Positions 50,880 to 61,100 of a DNA stretch of 64,000 nucleotides are shown here, piece after piece. Numbering within the stretch: position 1 is the stretch's first letter; every line of letters starts with the position of its first letter. The DNA comes from Brachycybe producta (taxonomy: Eukaryota > Arthropoda > Diplopoda > Playtdesmida > Andrognathidae). The translations under genes and the position numbers were made by a program. A model generated the notes under the pieces. That model was not told the DNA's origin, did no database searches, and worked only from the letters and a program-made list of their open reading frames with translations. The DNA lies in contig JAUPFP010000014.1 of NCBI GenBank assembly GCA_036925085.1, forward strand, positions 1,244,001 through 1,308,000, in the 5' to 3' direction.

Positions 50880-53800
50880 CTGGCATAATATATATATAAT
50901 TACATGGTGATTGCCCTTTGATGTTATCAATGTTCTTCCACTCTAAGAACAAGATATAAGTTTCGTACAATGTTCCGATTAGTACAGTTATTCCGATACA
51001 GCCAAATAGTAGACTAGAAAAACAACAATTCAAACATTTTTTTTTTGTTATTCTATACTTTGAATGGAAGAAATTACTTAGAATTGTAACTTAACGATAT
51101 TATGACAGAAGCCAAATCCCATGTAATTGGTGCATTTATCTGGCATGTTGTTTCTTTAATCGAACATTGAAATGTTGTCAAACCTAAAACGTAAATTGCA
51201 ATTTAAAATTGTTGTGCAATTATTTATGAATAATGGAATTTTGTAATAAGTAGAGCGCGGAAATTTTTATGCAATATCAAGCAAATGTTTCTCAATCTGT
51301 GGCCCTAGAGCCAAATGTTGAAGCAACAATCCTCTAAACGTGGATTGTCAACAATTATGGAGTTTTTTTTTCCAATCAAAAACACTGGTTAGAGACTAAA
51401 ACTAACCAGCTGATACTAACCAGACATCTGGCCTCTAATAAGCCGTTTGGATTAAAAAAGTATAATTGCAGTAGCTTGACAATTACTTCACAAATCGCAC
51501 TTAAGGCCCACAAAATTGAGAAACAGTTGGGTTGATATTGCATAAAAAATCCGATCCCAAGTCATGACATAACTGTTTCTTATGACTGGTTCCATTTCTT
51601 TAGCACTGCATGTTGATGGAATACAAACTCCGACATTATAGCTTTGCATTTCTGGCTTGATCGGTAATAAACAATTGGCTAATTTTTAGTTTTGGGGGAG
51701 TGAGAATACATTACACGAACCACTTTTCGATTGTAAATTTTAGTAGAAGGTGGTTGCTATGTATTTTCTATGGAAAGACTCAAGTTGGTCGGTTTTGGGC
51801 TACAAATTACCAGACTTTGATCGAGTCTATACTGTTGTTGGTTGTTGGAATGTGGTTCAAGTGTGTCCGTGTTGCAAATTACTACTATGGCCCAACCGCC
51901 AATAGGCTTTAGGCCACTCATGCCCAAGGGCATACAATAGTCTATGTTACAAGATACAATGGGAAGATAATACACACTGGAGTGCCCGAGGACAAGTTGT
52001 CAGACTAAGTGAGAGTCGTATAGAGCACTGAAGAGTCCAGTGTGTCCGCGTCCATATATGCCAAGGGCTAATGTGGTCGGTTTATGGCGACGACCCGTCT
52101 TCATATTTGCAGTCGAAAAGTGGTTAATAAAGTGGTTTAATGTGTGTTAAAAGTGTCACGTTGTTTGGTTCTGAACTTACTACAGGATCTTTAAATGTGT
52201 AGTCACAATCAGCTATACAATATTTTCCAACAAAATCTGGTTGCTTGTTGTCCGATTTTACAACGGTGTCTTTCCACACATTTATAAGCAGACATTGATT
52301 AAAGTCACCGAGAAACACGTGATTATATTCGTGTAAACCAGATGATAATTGTCCATTGGCATCCATCACTAATTAAGAAATTAGACAAAGATTTTATGAA
52401 ATAATTCTAGTTTTAGTTAAGCTGGGTTTTAAAGTGGAAACGCCTTTTTTGAACTTTGATTATGGGAAACATATTAAGATATTGAAGAGAATCATGAAAG
52501 TGTTTTAGAAAACTAGAAAGGTAGCAGAATCACTTACGTAAAATACCATTATAAGGTGGTTTTAAAGTGTAAGCACCTTTGGAACTCTTGGTTAATTCTG
52601 ACTTTTCTAGAAAACTAGGTATTTTTTATGATGATGTCTTTCAAAATAAGCTTTTAGGTCAGTTTAAAAATGACTCATCTTTATCAAACATGAAAAAATT
52701 CCCTTGAAGTGAAGAAGCCCTTCTAGTTTTTTTTTTCTTCTTAATTTTGGCTCTTGAAAAACAGAATAATCAAAGAGTTCAAAAATCAGCTAACCATAAA
52801 CCATTTTGGGATTTAACTACCCTTCTAGTTTCGAATACACTTTCGATTTCTTCTTAGTGTTGCAGCAACACTGAAACTGCTGAAATAAAACAGGCAATTA
52901 GAAATCGGGACAAACATAAGTTGGCTCCGCCCTTTTTTATGACGAACGGCAATTTCTAATTGGTTGGTTATGTAGTCTGACGTCACATGCTCCGCCCCTT
53001 TTCAACGTTGTTAGAAGTTGCCGGTCATCATAAAAAGGGCGGAGCCAACTTCTGTTTGTCCCGTTTTCAAAATTGCCTGTGAAATAAACACATTAAGAAG
53101 TTTGAAAATGTATGGAGCCCTGTAGAGGACTTTTGCCAAAAAAAATTTAATCTCGACATGTCCACTTTTAATCTCTTATTCGGGCCATGATCAGGCCCGG
53201 ACTGGGCTTCTAAACTGCTACCAGGAAAAACCTGGGGGGGGGGGGCGCCGGCATAAACATTTGTAAAACATACATGTCACTGCTGTGTAGGGTGAATATA
53301 TGTAGTATATGGGACCACGTTTCTGAGTGGGTGTATCAAAAAGGGTGTATTTGCCCACTGCATTTGAGGATTTGAATATTAAAATCCAAAATTTCATTGA
53401 AAATAATTGCAAATTTGTTGTTTTTACCTGAAATTTACAATTAGGGACGCTCATTTTAATATTTGGAAAACATTTGTTCTGCCAAAATCATTTATTACCT
53501 ATTCCAAGTAATTGTCGTGCCATGAGTTGCAAAATTTAAAAAAAATCAATCGCTTGTACATGTATTTTGATGGAGGACGCACAAGGGGGTGGGGCGCACC
53601 GGGAAATTCCCCATTTCTCTGTGGCCCAGTCCGGGCCTGGCCATGATAATTATGCCATGTTGCGCGCACCATACTCTAATAATTAATTAAATTATTGCAA
53701 GCGCTATCTTGTACGGTGGCCCGAATAAAAGAGATTAAAAATCGACATGTCCCTTACAGGGCTCCGTAAAAGAAATTAAATTTTTTTTTATAATTATAAA

Positions 53801-54094
53801 AAAAATCTTATTAATAAATCAGATTGAGATGTGATATAATTAATGTTTTTGCCACATTGATGATGTCGTACTGTAAGATTTGTATTTTTTTCCTTGAACA
53901 TCCTCGAAGTAAAGTAAATCTCGAGCACATTGTTCGGAAAGGCCGAGAGTCACTCGATAGAGACTAGAATCGCGTTTGTCTTTGTGATCAGTAGTAGTAG
54001 TAGTATTTAAAGAACATAAACTTGATTTGTGTCTAAAGAAGGTGACAAGAAGAAGCAACAACTGAAGTATTAGATATTTTGAAATAAGTGTCAT
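45217..54094 (-). CDS. nrf-6-like: Gene D: NRF-6-like acyltransferase-3 family protein, 15 exons, exon 1 splice donor damaged
   Basis: Exons: 54094 to 53872 or 53843, 52368-52181, 51655-51574, 51183-51096, 51013-50904, 50228-50046, 49919-49826, 49734-49642, 48842-48674, 48579-48500, 48414-48301, 48199-48073, 47564-47375, 46650-46508, 45483-45217. A good start context (GCAGCCATGA) opens a signal peptide rich in leucine. In A, B and C exon 1 ends TGG CAA AAA CAx A followed by GT. Here CAT runs straight into TAA with no GT, as if two bases were deleted. An upstream GT after 53872 has the right phase and would give a 2151-nt reading frame (716 aa) lacking ten residues. All other exons are intact: NRF cysteines (SEQCARD, FNQC, KYC, VCIPSTC), INGLRAIT, VLGHVM, VDTFLCIG, CLPQMWYLCLDIF, APWCRMHAF, ACATGYGG, SRLSYAAYLSH. 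The tail ends DSEVFYDSKETQI. It may be functional through the cryptic donor, or a young pseudogene. Confidence 0.82.
46100..46355. mobile_element. Palindromic MITE in gene D intron 14
   Basis: GGCCGGCCCTACACGTAAC at the left and GTTACGTGTGTGGCCGGAC at the right; GCACAAGTCTTCCGT pairs with ACGGAAGACTTGTGC. It interrupts an AACTAGAAGGGTAGC repeat. Confidence 0.65.
46720..47355. mobile_element. Foldback-like element, array copy 4, with 32-bp tandem repeat
   Basis: Left arm CCCTAAA-type, right arm TTTAGGG-type. At about 47040-47290 the right arm is an almost perfect 32-bp tandem repeat (GGTTTTAGGGTAAATGTCCC then TTTAGGGCAACT), about eight units. The centre (46935-47010) holds CATACTCCACCGAAAGACAC, the inverse of the core at about 228-262. 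It ends 20 bp from gene D exon 13. Confidence 0.7.
47755..47875. repeat. Short satellite hairpin in gene D intron 12
   Basis: AATTTGGCGAACATTCGTCA units three to four times, then the inverse (TGACGAATGTTC). About 110 bp. Confidence 0.7.
49385..49490. repeat. Foldback-like TTTAGGG array (half element)
   Basis: Five units of TTTTAGGGCAAATG type in one orientation, gene D intron 8. Confidence 0.6.
50325..50890 (+). repeat. Repeat R, copy 3, with an embedded GC-box MITE
   Basis: Same order as 41870-42430: CATAAATGACGGGAGC, the palindrome with TCCGCCCTTTTATGACGTCA, repeat R, then a (CA)n run (about 50846-50875) and AGACCTGGCA. Gene D intron 5; ends about 15 bp from the exon 5 donor. Confidence 0.6.
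51250..51560. mobile_element. Mutator-type MITE in gene D intron 3
   Basis: AGAGCGCGG...TTTTTATGCA start, TAGAGACTAAAAC hairpin, end GCATAAAAAATCCGATCCC. The flanks no longer match. Confidence 0.5.
51700..52145. mobile_element. TTGGCACACA-family MITE remnants in gene D intron 2
   Basis: ACGAACCACTTTTCGATTG, AGTTGGTCGGTTTTGGGCTA, then GTGGTCGGTTTATGGCGACG and AAAGTGGTTTAATGTGTGTT. Two diverged copies appear fused. Confidence 0.4.
52890..53080. mobile_element. hAT-type MITE with exact 8-bp target duplication
   Basis: ACAGGCAATTAGAAATCGGG start and AATTGCCTGT end, with GAAATAAA immediately on both sides (52882-52889, 53081-53088). Interior GGCTCCGCCCTTTTTTATGA and its inverse. Gene D intron 1. 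Confidence 0.75.
53110..53770. mobile_element. GGAGCCCTGTAAAGGAC MITE split by a nested element
   Basis: Left part 53110-53191 (GGAGCCCTGTAGAGGACTT) and right part 53640-53770 (GTTGCGCGCACCATACTC, CCTTACAGGGCTCC) belong together; the middle is the nested element at 53192-53639. Confidence 0.7.
53192..53639. mobile_element. Nested hAT-type element, 448 bp, exact 8-bp target duplication
   Basis: CAGGCCCGGACTGGGC start and GCCCAGTCCGGGCCTG end form perfect 16-bp inverted termini. GCCATGAT occurs directly before (53184-53191) and after (53640-53647). The CAG...CTG ends and 8-bp duplication are hAT features. No transposase is encoded. Confidence 0.85.
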
Positions 54095-54507
54095 GGCTGC
54101 CGTTTTACTCGAGGGCTGATATCTGGATGAAAATTTCTATTGAGCGGTTTTTTCTAGTTAAAAGATTTGCCTGTTTTGTATGGTTTTATTTTTTGTCAAG
54201 TTTTCTGGGTTGATTTTTTTTTACATACAGTGAGTGCAATTTGTAATATTTGAACAGGTGTGTAATTCTACTCTTAATTGTGACATTTTCTTTTCATTAT
54301 TGTATTGTTGAAAAGACTTTTGTAATTGCTTATTGTCTTTCTGATCGAGGCTGCAATTGTGCACGACTGCAAGCGTTGCACGACATAAGGGCGTGTTTTT
54401 TTTTTTTGTTTTATCTGCACTTGTGGTCGAACCATTAATGACCACTATGAGGGACCGTTCATGGCGAGAAAAAAAAAGCCGAATTTTGTATATATTCAAA
54501 ATTCAAT

Positions 54508-55316
54508 GAGCCATATGTCCAATAAGCGCCTCTAGTGACAGTAGGCTAAAAGATGGCCCCCTAAGAAGTTAGCAGACGAAACGTTAACATAGAACTCTAT
54601 GGAAAAATCGCTACACGGTTAAGTTTTTTTTTGCCGTTTTCTCGCAAATTACACGCCCAATTTTTGTGAATTTTTGAAAAAAATAAAGAAAAAAGTACAT
54701 AGTTTCACATCCATGCATTAGTTTTTTTTTAATATTTCACATTGTTTTGTTATTTTTAATGTTTTATTCTGAACGTTGCTAATAAATCGAAACTTTTAAC
54801 ATGGAAGCCAATGGAGATTTCGATATGTCTGTAAGTTCTTTTGCTTATTTCTTGCAAATTACTTGTACAAATATTGTGAAATGTTAAAGAAATAAAGAAA
54901 AAAGTATGTAATTTATACGTAATTTATAACTAGCTATTTTTATCTTTATTTCTTTAAAATTTCACGATAATTGTGCAAGAAATAAGCAAAAAGAACTTAC
55001 CGACTTATTGAAATCTCCATTGGCTTCCATGTTAAAAGTTTCGGTTTAACAACAACGTTAAATAAAATAACAAAACATTGTGAAATATTAAAAAACTAAT
55101 GCATGGATGTGAACCTACGTACTTTTTTCTTTATTTTTTCAAAAATTCACGAAAATTGGGCGAGTAATTTGCGACAAAACGGCAAAAAAACTTACCTGTG
55201 CAGCGATTTTTCTATAGAGTTCTATGTTAAAGTTTCCGTCTGCTAACTTCTTAGAGGGGGGGGGGAATCTTTTTGCCTACTGCCACTAGAGGCGCTTATT
55301 GAACATATGGCTCATT
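54508..55316. mobile_element. Large palindromic element upstream of gene D, about 810 bp
   Basis: GAGCCATATGTCCAATAAGC at the left pairs with GCTTATTGAACATATGGCTC at the right. Pairing runs for nearly 400 bp per arm (CATAGAACTCTATGG, GCCGTTTTCTCGCAAATTAC, TGGAAGCCAATGGAGATTTC against their complements), with a small loop near 54915. No coding capacity. Confidence 0.75.
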
Positions 55317-55400
55317 ACCGATTTTCACAATTCGATTATGGATATGCACAATATAGTTGTGGAATATCCATAATTAAATTGCGACTATAAATATTGGAAG

Positions 55401-55669
55401 CAGTGCCGTCTTTACTATAAGGGCACACGGGGCCCGTGCCCAGGGCCCCCGACCTCACGGGGGCCCCGAAAGGCCGATATATTCGCTTACACGAAAAAAA
55501 GGAGCTCAAATTTTTTTCTATTTTTAGGTAGATTACCGTCAACATTTCTAAATTGAAATGTTAATAGGAGACCAGATCAGATTTTTAAATTTTTTCTAAT
55601 TTTTACTATCTAACGGGGCCCCCAATTCTTGTGTGCCCAAGGGCCCCGACATGCCCTAAGACGGCCCTG
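55401..55669. mobile_element. hAT-type MITE, 269 bp, exact 8-bp target duplication
   Basis: CAGTGCCGTCTTTACTATAA start and TAAGACGGCCCTG end, with GGGCCC-rich subterminal parts. ATTGGAAG flanks both sides (55393-55400, 55670-55677). Confidence 0.85.
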
Positions 55670-55749
55670 ATTGGAAGTATGAATATTCAAAATCCCCGCA
55701 CATTTTGACAAGAACGGCTATCTATGGTGGCGGTTCGACCACAAGTGCA

Positions 55750-55945
55750 GACAGGCAGAAGTTGGCTCCGCCGTTTTTATGACGAACGCAACTTCTAATT
55801 AGTTGGTTATGTAGTCTGACGTCACATACTCTCCGCCCTTTTCAACGTCGAACCACACAACAAACCAATTAGAAGTTGCCGTTCGTCATAAAAAGGGTGG
55901 AGCCAACTTCTGCTCGTCCCGTTTTCTAATTGCTTGTCAATTAAG
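55750..55945. mobile_element. hAT-type MITE (ACAGGCAATTAGAAATCGG family), copy 5
   Basis: The left end has lost about 20 bp (ACAGGCAGAAGTTGGCTCC); the right end reads TTCTAATTGCTTGTCAATT. AAGTGCAG lies at both flanks, a plausible 8-bp duplication. Confidence 0.6.
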
Positions 55946-56096
55946 TGCAGAGAGAAAAAAAAAACACGCCTTTATTTCTCGTTTTTGAAATGATATAAAA
56001 TTACAAGTTGAAGTTAAATTAATACAAGTTTTTTAGAGCACGCATATTAATTAGTGGATTCGGACATAACAAAAGAAAATGCTAAATGTTATAAGT

Positions 56097-56389
56097 AGAG
56101 AGCTCGGATTTTTATGCAAAATATCAAAGCAAATGTTTTTTTTTTTTCAATTTGTGGGCTCAAGTGCCAATTACGAAGTAATTATCATTATATCATTAGA
56201 GCAACTGCAATTATACTTTTGTCTAATCAAAAGGGCTAGGTAGAGGCTAAATGTCTGGTTGCTATCAGCTGTCAACTAATAGTTCTAGCCTCTAACCAGT
56301 GTTTTGATTGGAAAAAAAAAACTTGGCATTTGGGCCCACGAATTGAGAAACATTTTGCTTGATATTGGCATAAAAATCCGAGCTCTATA
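56097..56389. mobile_element. Mutator-type MITE between genes D and E
   Basis: AGAGAGCTCGGATTTTTATG start and AAAAATCCGAGCTCT end; GTTATAAGT and GTTATAAGA flank it (8 of 9). Confidence 0.65.
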
Positions 56390-57120
56390 GTTATAAGACT
56401 CAAAGGTTACCACAGTTAATTTATATGGAGATATTTTATGCCATTTTTAGTACATTTAAAAGTTTAAAAATTTAGAAAAAAATCAATGATTGAAATATTG
56501 ATGAGAAGAAAAAAAATTATGTAATTATTTTAATGAATAAGGCAAAAAATAATTATGCATTTTGAAATCAACGAGGCTGGTTAGAGGCTACAGTTAACAT
56601 AAAACTGTAATTCAGCTGTGTTTTAATTCTAAAAAAAAAAACTCCCGACTGCTAAAGCAACCTCTTTGATTGCAAAATTCCGATGAATTTTCTCATTATT
56701 TTTATCTTTTATTCTAATGCCGCGTTTATCGTTGGTATTTCGAGATTCGAGCCTCCTAACTGATTGTATGAAAAAGTGTTGCCTTATTGCCAGGTGGCAA
56801 AATTGGAATTATGTTTATATAATTTAGTCTTTAAATAATTATGAATGCTTTCGTAAAAGTGTGACACTTGACAAATAAGTATGAATCACGCTTGAAAGAA
56901 CACCAATGAAAATTAATGTGGCTGAAAACGTTGCAATAACAATTATTTTATGACTCAGGAGTCATGACTATACTTAGCACCGAGTATAATATTAGTAGGT
57001 AAGTTACTGTCAATCTGCGGAATCGGTCAATCTACAGATTGCCTAGGCAATCTCTGCAAAACCACCAACCTGTCAAGGCATTTATAAATCGGGACGAACA
57101 CAAGTTGGCTCCGCCCTTTT
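56390..57120. other. Gene-free AT-rich stretch between genes D and E
   Basis: No exon-like sequence. A fragment of the hAT-type MITE (CGGGACGAACACAAGTTGGC) at 57085-57125 leads straight into the minisatellite. Confidence 0.45.
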
Positions 57121-57123
57121 TAT

Positions 57124-57420
57124 GACCAACTTTAAAATTAAACCAAGTTAAATGTACTAATTTTAAAAATAAACCGCATTAAGTTTACCAAGTTTAAAAA
57201 TAAACCGCGTTAAATTTATCAATTTTAAAAATAAACCGCGTTAAATTTATCAATTTTAAAAATAAACCGCATTAAGTTTACCAAGTTTAAAAATAAACCG
57301 CGTTAAATTTATCAATTTTAAAAATAAACCGCATTAAGTTTACCAAGTTTAAAAATAAACCGCGTTAAATTTACCAAGTTTAAAAATAAACAAGGTGTTA
57401 AATTTACAAACTTAAAAATC
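57124..57420. repeat. 32-bp AT-rich minisatellite, about 9 units
   Basis: Units AAAAATAAACCGCGTTAAAT plus TTATCAATTTT, alternating with a variant containing CGCATTAAGTTTACCAAG. Confidence 0.85.
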
Positions 57421-57714
57421 AAAATTGGAAATGCATATTTCTTACTGTATAATTTTATTTTTATTTTCAAGAACATTGTTGTGGTAAATACGATTATTAT
57501 TGCCTTTCGTTAATTTTTTCTATTTTCAAACAAACTTTGAATTCCTTGTGAAAATTGGTTCTAAAAAAAAAATCGAAGATCTTGTTAATTAATTTTAGAT
57601 ATATTTGGACCTTGAATTTAAAAAAAAAAAAAAAAACGTCATCCGGTTATTGCATTATCAAGACGTTTTTAAAGGAATGTGTTGAATTATTTTTGCAATT
57701 TTTTTTTTTTTTTT

Positions 57715-58085
57715 TTGAGTTAGGGGTCCGGTTTCACATAGAACACTTTGTGTCGCCACAAAAAAGTGTTCGTTTTTAGACTGATCATTGGTATATATGG
57801 CAGCATTCACACTAGAGAGAGACACTGTCACACCTTTTTTTTGTGGCTCAACTGTGGCGAAGGTTTTTCGAGCTCAGCCACGAGTGGCCGAACAACTACC
57901 CTGTTTGCGCCAACGATAATGAAGGTCATTTTTAGTGGATTTGCATTGAAAACATTCCATTGTTTTCAATGTGGTTAAGTCTGAAGCCACTGCCTGAGCC
58001 CACTGCCGTATATATAGTGACAGACAAAGTGTGACGACACGAAGTGTCTCGTGTGTGAAGCCAGTGCCTAACTCGATCATCTTCA
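57715..58085. mobile_element. Palindromic MITE downstream of gene E
   Basis: ACACTTTGTGTCGCCACA and TATATGGCAGCATTCACAC on the left have inverted counterparts (GTGTGAAGCCAG, TATATATAGTGACA) on the right; the centre holds GGATTTGCATTGAAAACATT next to TCCATTGTTTTCAATGTGG. Confidence 0.45.
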
Positions 58086-58175
58086 GTTACTTTTAATATT
58101 ATGGGCCTTTTTTTTTAAGAAATGAAACCGGGTTATGGTGATGAAATTTGTAAAAAAAAAAAAAAAAAAAAAAAG

Positions 58176-61100
58176 TTAGATTCTTTTGGATTTGGTTTTA
58201 TCGTAAAAACTATCTTCAACGTCGCTGTAATCACTTCGTATACTTTGTGAATCTCTCGAATCCCAGTATACTTCCGATTCGGAATCAACATTTTGATCTC
58301 GTCTAATCGGCACTATTAACGGTTCGTTTTGACCACGGTTAGCATTGATGATTTGCGTAGATGTTGTTGGCATTTGATGGGAATGTGGTACAATTAGACC
58401 GAGAGCCTCTAGAATCTGTTTTTCAATGGATATTGATGGAATCTCAGCCATCAGTGCCATTAGCCAAGCAAATATGGTTGTTACCGAGATGACGGCCATT
58501 GTCGCATAAATCTATAATTATTTGTAAAAAAAAAACAAAAAAAAAAACAAACAAAAACATTAATTAAGAATTTATGATTTGTGGAATTTTTACTATTTAG
58601 GTTGGTAGGAAAATAATTGCGGTTTTTGTTTACTGCAATTGAAACTTTATTGTTTTCAATTTAAGTGTAATTACATTTTTGTTGAGATCATTTGAAAGTG
58701 CATTTTGCGGTCTGTATTTGAGTAACATTAACTATGGTTTTTTTTTGTTAATTGTGTTTCAATTTAGATTATTTAAATTGAAAATGGACATGTTGAATCA
58801 ACAATGTAGCTGACACTGCCAAAAATGCATTTCGAGATTTTATCAACTCCAGGACTCCGGAATTTTCCACCACCGGAATAAATAAACTTGTAATTAATTG
58901 GTAAAAAAAAATGTGTCAATTCTAATGGCGCTTATTTTCGATTAATAAAGTTAATTATTAATTCATAAATTTGGTTATTAGCTGAGAAAACAAAAACCGC
59001 AATTATTTTCTTACCAACCTAATAGAAAAACAATGTGGTCACTCACCATATAGTAGTAATCTATAAACTGTGGTTCCTTTCTGGCAGCCACCATTTGTCC
59101 AATGATTGTGAAATGGGACAAGTAGACTCCATATGAAAGTCTGCTCAATGGGATAAATCCCTTCCATGATAATATCTGATTGATAACACCTGAATGAATA
59201 ACGATTGTTGTTTTGCGATTAGTTGAATTTTGGATAAATTTAAATAAACAGCATTGGCTGAGTGAAAGTAAATAGCTATGTTCACACTAGTTCTTGCACT
59301 TTCATGTTCCTTTTCGTTTTTCCACACTGCGTTCGTCAAGCCCGGCATGTCTTTTGGCACATGTCATGAAAGCATTGCCTCAACCCTGTCCTCACTTGTG
59401 TGTCAGTAGTCGTTCAACGTTTAAAGTTGAATGCAGTGTTGAACGAAAATTCACTTACCTCGGAATCACGAGCGCTACAGCGTGCGTTACTCTTTTCGAC
59501 ACCGCGGTCAACATATTTAAGGCATGCTGCTATAGCATGCATCACTTTCGTCAAATGCATCAGTCATACCAGTGTGCTAAACGCAAGCAAATCGAAGCGC
59601 ACGAGTGTGGACATAGCTAATTGTCATTTCGACGTCACCAACATTAGCTATGTCCACACTTGTGCGCTTTTGCTTCGACGAAAGTGACGCATGCTATAGC
59701 GCATGCCTTAAATATGTTTGCCGGGTGTCGAAAACAGTAAAGCATGTGGTAACGCTCGTGATTCCAAAGTGGATTTGCGTTTCAACACGGCATTCAACTT
59801 TAAACGTTGAACGACAAGTGACACACACACACGTGAGGACAGGTTGAGGCAATGCGTTCATGACATGTACCAAAAGACATGCCGGGCATGACGAACGGAG
59901 TGTGGAAAAATGAAAAGGAACGTGCATGAATGTGGACATAACTTTTCACATTCAACTACTGCTTTCAATTGATACATGGGGTGGATTGATTTTAATCGCG
60001 ATTTTAATCAAATAATTGGCAACGCCACATGAAACACAACACGCAATGTTTTGTACAACGTTTTGCCTGCGCAGTTCAAGATCGTTGCATGCAGACAAAG
60101 ACGTTGCTTGCAGGCAAGACGTTACGTGTGGACAGGAAAATTTGTGCAATTAGACTATGGTGAACTGCGCGGAGACAGTACACGGAGACCAAAAACTGAG
60201 GCCGAGAGCAGCTCAGTTATCAGCGACCTGCACAGTTTTCCTTCGATCTTGGTGCCAGAACAACGTTCGCGGAGTACAATTTCAATGGATTCCACTGAAT
60301 TGAGTTTGGGGGAACGTTTTTTAGTTGCCAGTTTTGTTGCATTGTTCTCATGAGATTTGATTGTATTTTATTTTAGGTTCATTTGCGCTGCGAAATTGAT
60401 AACAATTGAGTTTGTTCGTAAGATGTTACAACATAACTCCGGTAGGAAATTTTCATTTTCTTTAGTGTAATGTGATTGTCATATGATACCTATTTTTGTT
60501 GGTTTATTTTTTTACTTTTATCTCACCCTGTACTTTATATTATACATTATATACCTCCATATCCCGTGGCGCAAGCGAGTACAATCCATGCTATGCCAAC
60601 GGCCCAAGCGGGTCTCGTGAATGCACCGTAAAGGACCATTCTAGTATGTTTCATTTCTTTTTCACCGCTGCTGTACGGCAACATTGCGTAGACGAGGGTT
60701 AACATCGTGGCCGTCACGGCTAGCCACATAAAGGCAACGAACCACTATATTTTTTTTTTAAAAAAAAAATAATTATTATTTGTAACGACAAACCTAACCT
60801 CGAAGTTACGTTTACGGTTACCCTTTTTAACTTGAGAGTTTTTCCCTTTTCAATGTAGAAACATCCAAAAAGTGCTCCAATGATGAATGCATGCATTCGG
60901 CCCCATGGAGCATTGTAAACTTCATTCATGTATTGTTCACGTTTTTCATATCTTAAACAAAAAAAATTATAAGTAGGGCAAGGATGCAAAATATGAAGCA
61001 AATGCTTCTCAATCTGTGCCCCCCCCCCAAAGAGCCAAAAGTGACGTAACAAATACCCATTTAGCTCAACTAATAATTATGGTTTTTCAAATGAAAAAAA

